From Talinum fruticosum (lineage: Eukaryota; Streptophyta; Magnoliopsida; Caryophyllales; Talinaceae): a stretch of 64,000 bases of DNA. Under the pieces are notes generated by a model. That model saw only the letters and a program-made list of their open reading frames with translations. It was not told the DNA's origin and did no database searches. Of this stretch, positions 10,401 to 22,400 are shown one piece after another. How positions within the stretch are numbered: position 1 is the first letter of the stretch; every line of letters begins with the position of its first letter. The translations under genes were made by a program, and so were the position numbers. The stretch lies in contig JAITYX010000074.1 of the NCBI GenBank assembly GCA_021018815.1, positions 2,790,001-2,854,000 on the forward strand, written 5' to 3'.

Positions 10401-13400
10401 CAATTGCTGATCAGCCCTTGATTGGTGATACTGAGTTGAAGAAGACCATACTTGGCTTGCTGAAACTTGGAAAGGGGCCTGTAGCTCATCAAATACTGCT
10501 GAAAAGATATGCATTTCGCCTCCGAAAAAGAGTTGAGGCTTTTGTTCCCTCATGTTCGCTTTACCCTGCGACATATCCAGCCGCATTGTCCAAAATAACG
10601 TTTTCCTTCATCTCGTTAGCAGCAAAGGAAACTGCTTCGACTTTTGGTGATGATCCTGTTTATAACAACAGAATGGTTCAGTGGGCTGAGAAGGAACTAG
10701 AATCTTTTGTTCGGTTGGTGAAGGAAAATGGCCCTCCATCTGAGTCAGTTCTTGCTCTGCATGCAGCCAGTGTTTGTGTTCAGGCTAGCCTCAGCAATAG
10801 TGTAATCCTAGAATCGCAAGGTTTAAAGCTCTCTAAATTGCTTATGGTACTGCTGCAGCCTTATATGGAGGAAGTTTTGGAGATGAACTTCAGACGAGCC
10901 AGGCGGCTTCTTTTGAACTTGGCTGAAAATGATGAGGACCCCCTTTGTCTCCCGGTTTTTGTCTCCGTTATCGGTTTTTGCATCGTCATCAGATAGTGTT
11001 CTCATCAGCAGCGCAATGAAGTTTATAGTTATTTTGAAGGTAAGTTGTTTTATTCATTTATTTGCTAGTTCATTTAAATTCTTTTGAAGTAAATCAGAAT
11101 TGTTGCTGTGCCTGTGCTCTGAATAGTAAATTCTGTCAGGTCATTTTGGAGCACTCTTTGACTTTTTAGTGAAATAAGCTAGTAAACTTAAGAAAAATAT
11201 CAATAAATGAATATGCTAATGGCATGAGGAATGGCTAGAATCCAGAAATGATTTTGTTTGGATACCTCTAAAGATGTCCTTGTAAAAAAAGAAAAGAAAA
11301 AGAGAATACCTCTATAAAATGTTTTAATGCATATTACTCATGTATGATAAAATTTAGAAATTGCTTATACATATCTAAGATGGAAGAATATGTAAAATAC
11401 ATAATCATTTGTCTGTGTAATCATTGACCCTGCAAAAGTTGATCATTTTTTAGGAGTTGTATGTTGATCATTTTTTACCACTATTCAATAATCTTATTGG
11501 TCACAGCAAAGACTAAAAATATTGATAAGTGGGAGAATATTATTACAATGAGAGAAGAAGCCTTTTACTGGATGCAAAAGGAGCAAAAGATATTTATTAT
11601 ACTATGTTAGATATGTAAAGCTTTCTATGGGTTATATTGCTTCAAAAAGTTTGTTTTCTGTATTCAGTAATGAGAATGAACGTAGAGAGCGGATAGTCAA
11701 TGTTGTAAAACTAAAGGGATGACATTATTTCTGCATTTTCTTCTCCTTCAAATTATGGAAAGAGAAATTATAAGAGTAACAATTACTTTTTAAAACTAGG
11801 GAGCAAAGAGGCAATCAGGGAAGAGAAGATGATAATTAGGAAACAAAATTATAATGACAGGCTTTTGAATAAGTGCATTGACTCAACCAATTGAGCTTTT
11901 GATGGGATGGGTTTTGACTTTTGAGCTGATGGTTTTGGTTGAAAACTTTATGTGCAAAACCCATATTTTTAGGTCCACTTCTGGTTGGATCAACTTCTGA
12001 AAGTTTACTTTGAATCTATTTATGTTTCGTGGAAGTGAAATCTTGATCTCCTGAGAATTCTGCATTACTGCCTTTTAAGGGTATGATTCTAACTAGGCAT
12101 AGTTAGATAGTTAAATGCCCCCTCCTCGCCCCACACAAAAACAAAAAGGCGTAGACATTGCAAGCCATATTTCAATTTGCAGATCATCAGGTGAATTCTC
12201 CGAATTCAGGGATATGAAGGAAAATGAAGCGATGAAGGACGGAGTTTTTCATATGATGTGAAAACCACAAAATTTGTTACCAAATGGCTCTGCCAAATTG
12301 TGAAAATCATCTATATTCTGAAATTGTAATGAGTAACAACGTAGCCGTTCTTGTAAGGATAATATTTCGTGTTCGAAATACTTAAGAAATTTGCAAGCAT
12401 TGATCAATTATATCATTAGAAATTTCATCAATGAAAAGGATAATTGTTAGAATAAGAAATGGGAAAGAATTACAATATCTGCTTGCTTTTGTTTTTCCTT
12501 TTTTTTTTTTTGGAAAAGTCTAGTTGTCCTGCTTGCTCATGTCGATTATGTTGAGTTTTGTACATACATCTCAACGTGAATCTGATTGTCTCTGCCTTTC
12601 CTGTGAAAATGTAGGAGATAGTTGAACTGCTAATGCCACCAGTCATCTTGCAGTTTGGAACAAGCGTTTTGACCAGAATTTCCCATCTATTTGACAACTA
12701 TGTTGACCTTTTAACAAAATCTTTACCTAGCCCTTCTGAAGATGATTGCATTACAGAGTTAAAAGAGTCTCTGCCCTACAAAGCTGAGACAGATTCACAG
12801 CAGCTTACACTTCTGGGAGTTGCTTATAGTATTGTGGACGAACTACTTCCCATGGCTGTGTCAAGAATTTGGAATGTTCAAATTGAATCTCATGACCAAA
12901 TAACGGGATCACATGAGAGCAATATGCCTGTGGTAGGTAGTGCTGTTGATTTCAAGGACTGGAGACGTCAGCTTCAGCATTCTCTAGACAAATTAAGGGA
13001 TTATTTCTGCAGACAGTACGTTTTGAATTTCATATACTCTCGAGAGGGAAAGCTCGTCTTGATGCTAGAATTTATGTTGATGGAGAAGGCGAGGATTTTA
13101 TTCTGGATTCAGATCCCCTTCCTTCACTTCCATTCCAGGTGACATATTTTCTTCTATTGGATAGGTGTTTTTTTTAATGTCTGTGCTCTACTTTACAATT
13201 TGAGAATTTATTTCATCAATATTGTGATGGATTTACAAAAGTTTATTTGAGGAAAAAATTTAAAAATAATAATTAGGAAATTTATGTGGTTTAGAAGTGT
13301 TGCTTGGGGAAGGAGTTTTGTTATTGTTAGGAAATAATAATTAGGAAATTTATGTGGTTTAGATGTGTTCCTTGGGAAGGAGTTTTACTTTTATTGTTTG

Positions 13401-16400
13401 GGAAGAGTTTTACTTTTGTTACTTGGGGAAGGAGTGTTGTTTTGCTTCTTGGGGAAGGAGTTTAAGTATTTTGTATTCTGTCTTATTTGACTTAAGTCCC
13501 CAACTCTTTTGCTATAAATTAGGAATGTTAGAGTCTTGTAGAGGACATCAAATATGCAATGAATACAAATCAAGCATTGATATGCTAGTTTCCTTCTCTC
13601 TTCTCCTCCAAATCTTCCTCTTTTCCTCTCTAATTCTTCTCTCCCCTCTAAATTCCCGCATCTTCTCCCTTTTCCCCTTCTCGTTCTCTATCAAATTGGT
13701 GTCAGAGCGAGTTCCCGATTCTCAAACCATCCTAATTCAGCTGTCTGCCCAGAAAGTTTGAAACAGCCAAAAAAAGAAAAACGTGCTGTCTCAGTTTGAA
13801 CTTACTTACTAAACGCACATAAACATAAACAGAAACGTACATAAACCAACATAAAAAGCAGAAACGAACATAAACGAACACAAATGAGTTGTAAATATAA
13901 GAAAGAAACGAACGAACATAAACGAATATAAATGAACATAAAAAACATAAACGAACATAAAATAACATAAAAGAACATAAACGAACATAAAAAAAAAAAA
14001 CATAAGAGAACATAAATGAACATAAAAGAACATAATTGAACATAAAACATAAATAGATTCTGTTTTTCATGTAAAGTCGAACAGGTCCTCAGAACTTCAA
14101 ACCCATAACCCACTCCAGAACTAGAACTGCAAACCACAACCGCCCATCCCACTAGTCGGAGGGTTGCTGGTGCTGACTCTTGTCTGTACTACTCTGCTTA
14201 CTGTGACTACGCCAATCAAAGAGGTTCTGTTGTTGGTTCCTGCTGGTTCAAAGGCTTACTGTGACCATGCAAATCAAAGAGGTTGAATTTACTTTTGTAT
14301 TGTTTAAATTCTTGCTTGGATTTTAGGACTTTTGGTAATTAGTAGGTTGTCGATTATTTGCTTGGAGCTCAAAGTATTCTGTTTTCAAAAAAAAAAATAA
14401 AATAATCTAGACGATTAGGGTAATTACATGTTTGTCTTTGTTGCTTTGTTGACTACACGCATTAGGAGTAATTTATTGTTTGAGTTACCTGTGTATTTTG
14501 TGTGTAAACAAGCATTAGGCATAATTTATTGTTTGAGTTACCTGTATATTTTGTGTTGAATTATTGGTGTCAAAAAAAAAAATTGTTTGCATGCCCATCA
14601 CTAGATCAATGGCACTAGAACAAAGAATTGATTGAATTGATAAAAGACTTGAAGAATTTGACAAAAGGATGAAAGAACGCAATGAGTCAACTAAAAGTGA
14701 TTTTGTTGAAGTTCGTAACTCTCTAAATGCTTTAAAATCTGGAAGCTAAATGGACTTAGAAGTATGAGTCAATTGAGATAGAGACTAGAGAAAACCACCA
14801 CCACACCCCTATGGTAGAAAGTCAAGTCCAAAGTCTCCAAAGTACCATCATGGGCTTCCAGAACTCATTAGGTGGTATTCATGGAGGTATTTATGGAAAT
14901 GTCACTAAGCTGGAACAGAAACTAGAGTCTCACTTGTCTCAATGTGTGCATAATGTGGCTAGTTCTAGTTATGTCCCCCTTCTGGAAATTGACTTCTTGG
15001 TGTCAACTCTTTATGTAACCCAAAGACCATGAACTCTATTCTTGGAAGGCCTGATGGGATCCGTATCTCAATAGGGTCTCAACTTAGAGTCACAAATCCT
15101 AGTCCTCACGATATTAGAGACGACGACTACTACCAAGATGGTTCCGATGAACCAATACCTTATCGCTCTAAAGATAGCTACCAAGGATGACATTATAAGC
15201 ACACTTCGCCTAGAAGAGACCAGGGATATCCGAGGAACCAGGGTCATGATGATCCTTTTGATGTGACTAGAAAGGTTAAGGTTGATGTTTCCGATTTCGA
15301 TGGTAGACATGATCCCAATGCATTTGTAGATTGGTTAGATCACTTAGAGGACTACTTTGAATTTTGTGGCATGACTCGACATTCATAGAGTTCGTTTTGC
15401 TAAAATGAAACTCGTTGGGTATGTGAAGAAATATTGGCATCGTGTCCAAAGAGAGATTGATCACCTAGGTGAACCATCCATAACTTTGTGGGATGAAATG
15501 AACAAAAATTTGAAAGAAAAATATTTGCCTTCGTTCCACAAAAGGCGGATGCTAAATGATTGTTGATTGGTTGAATATGTTAGTGTTCGACTATTATGCT
15601 GAATTTGAAGAAATGAAAAGAGAAAATTTGAAGAAATGAAAAGAGAGGAACAATGAGTAAGCTGGTACTAGTTTCATTAATGGACTTCGAGATGACCTTA
15701 GGGAAGATGTGAACTTGCACCATCCTGAATTTTTATGGACGCAAACCAAACGGCTTTAGAGATAGAAAAGTACAAAAGGCCTCCTTACTCTTGGAGGTGG
15801 ACTTTCGAAGCCGGGAGCCTAAGTCTCTTAAGATCGTGACCTTTCAACAGACTTCTTACTCTCAAAGACCACATTCTAACCAATTTTCTAAGAGTAATGC
15901 CCAACCTAGTCGGTTTGTTGGTTCCGCCAAGGGTACCTCCCTTAATTCACCTTCGTTTCACCCTTCTTCCTCATTTTCGTCCATGGTATGCCATAAGTCT
16001 TATGAGAGAGCTCGTTGTCCCAATCATGCCCTTGCCATAGGATCACACAAAATGAACCTATAGATGAGACTTGTCTATCGTGTAGTTGGTGATAGAGTGA
16101 ACATGAAGAAGATGAGAGAGAGAGAGTCATCTCACTGTTATGAGGTGTTTTCTTTCTTCGGTAATTGTGATTCTTGGAAACGTAGTGCTTTCTTTGAAAC
16201 TAAAATGCTTTGTGGAGACAAGATTCTTCGTTTAGTCATTGATTACATCAATCAAATCTTTTACAAAATTCCTTTTAGTAGAATAATTATCCTTGTCGTT
16301 GTTTATGTTTTGGGTTAAAACAAATTACTATAATTCATCCTCGTCTGATATTTTTCACAAATTTTACGAACGGAAGCTTAGGTGGAAGGCGAAAAAGGCT

Positions 16401-19400
16401 CCCTTCGGGGGCCGAGCCATCGGTGAGATACCCCACTCTGGAAGAGTTAGAATTCTAACCTTGTGTCGGGACCTACGGGGTAGTTCCATGAATGTCATTT
16501 CCAAGATTGCTTTTAGAGTTCTCAACCTTGTCTCCTATTCCACTCCTCATAAAGTTGCTTGGGTTGACAAGGCATCTTTGGCCATTTTTGAAAAGTGTGA
16601 AGTCGCTTTCTAATTAGGTGCATATTTTGAAAAGGTATGGTGTAATGTTTTGCCTATGCATGGTGCTCACATTTGGTTGGGTCGTCCTGGATTTATGATA
16701 AAAATGCCACTAATTTTGGAAAGGACAACACTTATGTGTTCACTTACGCTTGAAAGATGATTAGGTTAGCTTACGTCGGACTTTGAGAGCATAATAAGAC
16801 CAAAGTGAATAACTCTTTCTTGCGATACTACATGTGAGATGTCATGTGAGATGTCATCTGACTTAACTGGAGTTCTTGATGACTAGGATGTGTTCCTTGA
16901 TGAGCTTCCTGTTGAGTTACCCCCATGAGGGATATTTAGCATGATATAGACTGTCCCAGAATCGTCTTCACCCAACTTACGTGATTATAGGATGAATCCT
17001 AGAGAACATGAGGAATTGAATAGACAAGTTGATGAGCTCTTGGATAAGGGTTTCATTCAACAGAGTTTTAGTCCATGTCCATGTGCTGCCTCTTGACTCT
17101 AAGAAAGATGGTTCTTGGAGAATGTGTGTTGATAGTAGAGCCATCAACAAGATCACCGGGAAATATAGGTTTTCGATACCTAGACTTGATGACATGTTGG
17201 ATCAAATGTGAGTGGTTTTCTAAGGTTGATCTTAGGGCAGGATACCACTAGTTGAGAATGAGAATTAGACGTGTGATGAATGGAAAACTGCCTTCAAGAC
17301 TCCCGATGGATTGTTGGGTGGTTAGTAATGCCGTTTGGGTTAACCAATGCTCCTAGTACTTTTATGAGAGCCATTACTCATATTCTTCGTCCTTTCATTG
17401 GGAAGTTTTTGTTGGTGTATTTTGATGATATTCTAATATACAACACTTCCAGGGAAGAACACCTCAAACAATTAGAGGTTAGTCCTTGAGGTTCTTCGAG
17501 CTGAAAAGTTATATATAAATTTGGCTAAGTGTTCTTTTCTACAATCTCAGGTTGTCTTCCTTGGTTTTGTTGTTTTTGATAAGGGGATTTGTGCTTACGA
17601 AAAGGTTACACCTATAGTAGAGTAGAGTGGCTTGAACCTAAAACCATTTTTGAGGTGCATAGGTTCCACGGGTTAGCTACTTTTTATAGGCGCTTTGTCA
17701 AAGATTTTAGTTCCATTATGGCTCCTATCACTCACTATATGAGAAAAGATGAGTTTAAATGGACTAAATTTACAAAGGAAGCTTTTGACCTGATTAAAAA
17801 GAAAATGATAGAGGCTCCCGTTCTGCGTCATTCTGATTTTTCTAAAGTATTTGAAGTTGCTTGTGACGGCTCGGGGGTTGGATAGGAGGAGTTTTGAGTC
17901 AAGAAGGACATCCAATAGCGTATTTTAGTGAGAAACTCAATGATGCTAGAAGAGATAGGTACACCACCTATGAAAAAGAGTTTTATGCTTTAATGTGTTG
18001 TTTGGAACATAGGAGATACTATCTCCTTCCTACGGAATTTGTTCTTTTGAGTGATCACGATGCTTTAAAATTCATTAATGATCAAAAGAAACTTAAAGAA
18101 AAACATACTAAGTGGGTCGAGTTCCTTCAAGATTACTCATTTGTGCTAAAACATTGATCCGGTGTTGAAAATGTTGTTGAAAATGTTGTTGCTGATGCTG
18201 TAAGCGAGATCTTGCATTCACGGACCACATTTGTTACGGAATTTGAAAAGATGAAAGCTCACTATGCCTCATCCCCGACTTTGCTATGACTTATGATAAG
18301 GTATTGCATGGCAACCGCCGTTACTTTGTTGACTATATGATTGTGGATGGTTACTTATTTTATGAGTCCAAATTGTGCATTCCTCACACTTCTCTTCGTG
18401 ATTTTCTGATATGGGAATTGTACGATGGAGGCCTTAGTGGCCATTTGGGTATTAGTCTTGTTGCACATCGGTTCTTTTAGCCTTCTTTTAGCCCTCTTTG
18501 AGAAAAAGATATTGCACGATGGAGGCCTTACCGGTCATTTGTCTCAGTGTAGTTATCAGCTTATCACCTTGCAAAAGCTAGGAAGCAAAACATTGGATTA
18601 TATACTCCCTACCTGGCCCACATTCTCCATGGAAAGACCTTAGCATGGACTTTGTCCTATGTATTCCCGAACCGCTAGAGATCATGATTGCATTTTTGCT
18701 GTGGTGGATAGATTCTCTAAAATGGCACATTTCATCCCTTGTAGTAAAACATGATACATCCCATGTTGCAAGGATATTCTTCAAGGAAATTGTTAGATTG
18801 TATGGTTTGCCCTCTTCTATTGTGTTTGAAAGGGATGTTAAATTTGTGAGTCATTTTTGGAGGGCATTGTGAAACTGTTTGGCACTCATTTGAAATTTTT
18901 GCCTCTTTCCATCCTCAAAGAGGTAGTTAATCGGAATTTAGGTAACCTTCTTAGGTGTCTTGTCGGTGAAAAATCTAGTACTTGGGATGGCAAAAGTCCT
19001 TTAGAAGTTGTGCATGGTGTCGTTCCTAGACTTCCAATTGATTTGGTGCCATTGCCTATTGATTCTCGGCCCGCTGAATTTGTTGAAACATTTGCTAAGC
19101 ACATTCATGAATTGCATGCCGAAAATTGCACAAAGTAATGAAAATTATGAACTTGGAGCTATGTGCGTTGTAGGAAGCTAGAGTTTAATGAGGGTGATTA
19201 TGTGATGGTTCGAATTCTTCCTGAAAGATTTCCAAAAACACTCTTTTAAGAAGCTTTTTGCTCGAGCTTCCGGGCCTTAACGCATTTTGAAACGTCTTGG
19301 CTCCAATGCATTGCCTCCTGATTTATCTATTAGTCCTATCTTCAATGTTGAGGATTTGACACTTTATCGAGGTACTTTTGAGCCTCCCACATTTTCTGGA

Positions 19401-22400
19401 AGTGTCACAGGTGGGTCAGCGATTAAGTGCCTAGGAGGCGCCTAAGTTACCTCCTGATCCACCATTATCAATTGATGATGTTGAAGCTCTCTTTGAAGAC
19501 GAAATTGCTAGTACTGATGATGGAGGTTTTGAGCGCTGAGAAAGGCTGTCCTCAATCGGATAACTCATGGGTTAGTGAAGATGATCTTCACCGCATAGCT
19601 CTTGATCTTGTTGATGAGTATCGTCATGAAAACTCTACAGGGTGAGTTTTTCCAAGCCGGGAAGAAATGATGGACTTACAAAAGTTTATTTTAGGAAAAA
19701 GTTTAATAAGTAGGAAATTTATGTGGTTTCGAAGTGTTGCTTGGGGAAAGAGTTTTGTTTTTGTTAGGAAATAATAAATAGGAAATTTATGTGGTTTAGA
19801 TGTGTTACTTGGGGAAGGAGTTTTGTGTTTGTTACTTGGGAAAGGAGTTTCAATATTTTGTTTTACTTGACTTAAGTCCCCAACTCTTTTGCTATAAATT
19901 AGGAATGTTAGAGTCTTGTAGAGGACATCAAATATGCGATGAATACAAATCAAGCACTGAGATGCTAGTTTCCTTCTCTCTTCTCCTCTAAATCATCCTC
20001 TTTTCCTCTCTAATTCTTCTCTCCCCTCTAAATTCCCTTTTCTTCTCCCTTTTCCCCTTCCCGTTCTCTATCACATCGACTCTTATAGTAATCTCCTTTT
20101 TCTTTTCCCGTTTTATATATCTACTATCTATTATTCAGTGCAGGGAAAGTAGGCTTGATGCTCGTGATAAATGTTTGTAAATATAGAGGCGCATGATGCT
20201 GTAGATTGAGATTGAGTTGTTCTTTATACACGTATTGACAAAAAGGAAATGAAATGCCTTATGTAGCAGTCATTTAGTTGAAAACAACTATACATGTGAA
20301 TCTGTCAGAACTCACCCATGGAAGAAAAACTGGAAATGGTATCCATAATGACCTATCATAGTTTTAGCTAGAAACTTTGTTTGCTCTGCAAGTCATCCAT
20401 CCTTTAAGAACCAAAGTAGCATATTCGTGGTTGTTGTGTGGTGAAAACAGGGTTCGGCTCAATTTCACAACCTTTTGGATGTGGTCATTTTGTCTTGGAG
20501 CAGCCTCATTTTGAAGCCATGGACCAATTGGATAGCAACTTCTAGATGCATCTGACCAACCTGCTGGGCTGAAAATCGTTTATATTATCAGCATTTGCTT
20601 TCTTAAAAGTAAGGCCAATAAAGGTGGCATGGAGGCTGGCTACAAACTCTCCTGAAGAGATAAACTCAGAAAATATCTTGATAACATCTGTTCTGGTTGA
20701 AGTAGCGTAGTCATGCCATCTTGATAACAGCAATTAGGAAAAGCTTTAGTAACTTCTTCCTCATGGAAAGTCATCCTAATAATCTTCTTATCTATCACAA
20801 GGGCAAATGCAATCCATCGACTTCTGGTCTCCTCTGTTCAGATTCAGAAAACAGAAATTTATAGAAATAGTTGATTGCAGGCTTCTTATCATGAAGATCA
20901 TATTGAACCCCATCCATTACCACAGAAGGCATAAACTTAAAGTTCCTAGTAGTATTGGCCATCCTATGGAAGAATTTAGTATTAAGATCACTCGCCTTAA
21001 GCCATAAAGACATAGATTTTTTTCTCCAAGAGATTTCCTCTGCTGACTTTTGTCGCTAGTAAGACCAGATCCCAAGAGATTATATTTTTGAGGCTTGATG
21101 TTCCCAAAGGCTATTCTATTCCACTTCTTGAGCCTTTCTTTGACATATCTATTCCCTTTCTTGAGCTTCTCTTTGATGTACGTAAGTTTACAATACATGT
21201 GAATCTGTAAAAGGAAATGAAAGGAAGAAAAAGCCTACAAATGTTTGTAAATATAGTGGTGCATGATGCTGTAGATTGAGATTGAGTTCTTCTTTATGCA
21301 CGTATTGACAAAAGGAAATAAAAGGCTTATGTAGCTGCCATTTAATTGAAAACAACTATACAAGTGAATCTGTCAGACCAGTGGAAGAAAAACTGGAGAT
21401 GATATCCTTAATGACCTGGCATAGTTTTAGCTAGAAACTTTGTTTGCTCTGCAAGTCACCCATCCTCTAAGAACCAAGGTATAAAACCACTGTTTCTGTT
21501 ATGGACAACATCATAGTCTTCCCATTCTATTTTCTAGAGGTACAATGAAAATAACACATAGGAAAACTGAGAAGCAGCCTTGAAGCCTGCTATACATTTC
21601 CAATGTTTCTGTTATTCATATGATGTTGTGATCCAAAATGCAGTTTTGGTCCAGGTTATAGTAACACGTGCAGTATCATGGAATCATTGAATTGCTGTAA
21701 TGTGGCAATTGGGAAGCATATTCGTGGTTGTTGTGTAGTGAAAATGTGGTCAGTTCAATTTCACAACCTTTTGGATGTGGTCATTTTGTGTCGGAGCGGC
21801 CTTATTTTGAATCCATGGACCAATTGGATAGCTACTTTTAGATGTATCAGACCAAGCTGCTGGGCCGAAAATCCTTTGCATTATCAGCATTTGCTTTCTT
21901 AAAAATAAGGCCAATAAAGGTGGCACTGAGGCTGGCTACAAACTCTCCTGAAGAGAAAAACTCAGAAAACATCTTGGTAACATCTGTTCTGGGTGTATTC
22001 CAACTGCTTAGAAGAAGCACTTTAGTCATTCCATTTGGTCCATGAGCCTTGTCCCCACAGCAATCAGGAAAAGCTTTAGTAACTTCTTCCTCGTGGAAAA
22101 TCATCTCAATAATCTTCTTATCTGTAACAAGGGAAAATGCAATCCATCGACTTATGGTCTCCAATGTTCAGATTCAGCAAACAGAAATTTATATAAATAG
22201 TTCATTGCGGGCTTCTTATCATGAAGATCATATTGAACCCCATCCATTATCACAGAAGGCATAAAATTAAACTCCCTAATAATATTGGTCATCCTATGGA
22301 ATAATTTAGTATTACTATAACTCGCTTTAAGCCATAACGACCTAGATTTTTGTCTCCTAGAGATTTCCTCCTTCACGATATTCTTGGCCCATTTTTCTTT

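Larger units (their letters stand above)
16130..16760 (+). pseudogene. Protease region of the gypsy element, split by plastid DNA
   Basis: The start of the aspartic protease fold is seen as [11 protein letters not shown] (to 16243). The expected continuation [11 protein letters not shown] resumes at 16479, then [13 protein letters not shown] and HIWLGRPG, the last being the conserved end of the fold. The break falls right after the catalytic-type Asp. It contains 235 bp of unrelated DNA that also shifts the frame, so the enzyme cannot be made. Confidence 0.75.
13225..20073 (+). mobile_element. Decayed Ty3/gypsy LTR retrotransposon inside EXO84C intron 4
   Basis: Order: 5' LTR, primer-binding site, gag, protease, reverse transcriptase, RNase H, integrase, polypurine tract, 3' LTR. 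The RT-RNaseH-integrase order is the Ty3/gypsy order. Frames are broken by many stops and indels, so it is not autonomous. The flanks TATTG (13220-13224) and CATCG (20074-20078) differ by two C/T transitions and may be an aged 5-bp target duplication. It lies in the same direction as EXO84C and is presumably spliced out. A 235-bp plastid-derived insertion interrupts its protease region. Confidence 0.92.

Noticed and set aside
13732..14152. Overlapping Phe/Tyr/Val/Leu-rich minus-strand frames resembling a membrane protein
   Set aside because: They translate the ACATAAACGA repeat in every frame; this is low-complexity DNA inside a retroelement leader.
16378..16479. Functional large-subunit rRNA
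   Set aside because: Only about 100 bp with substitutions, fused to rpl36 and embedded in a retroelement; it is transferred plastid DNA.
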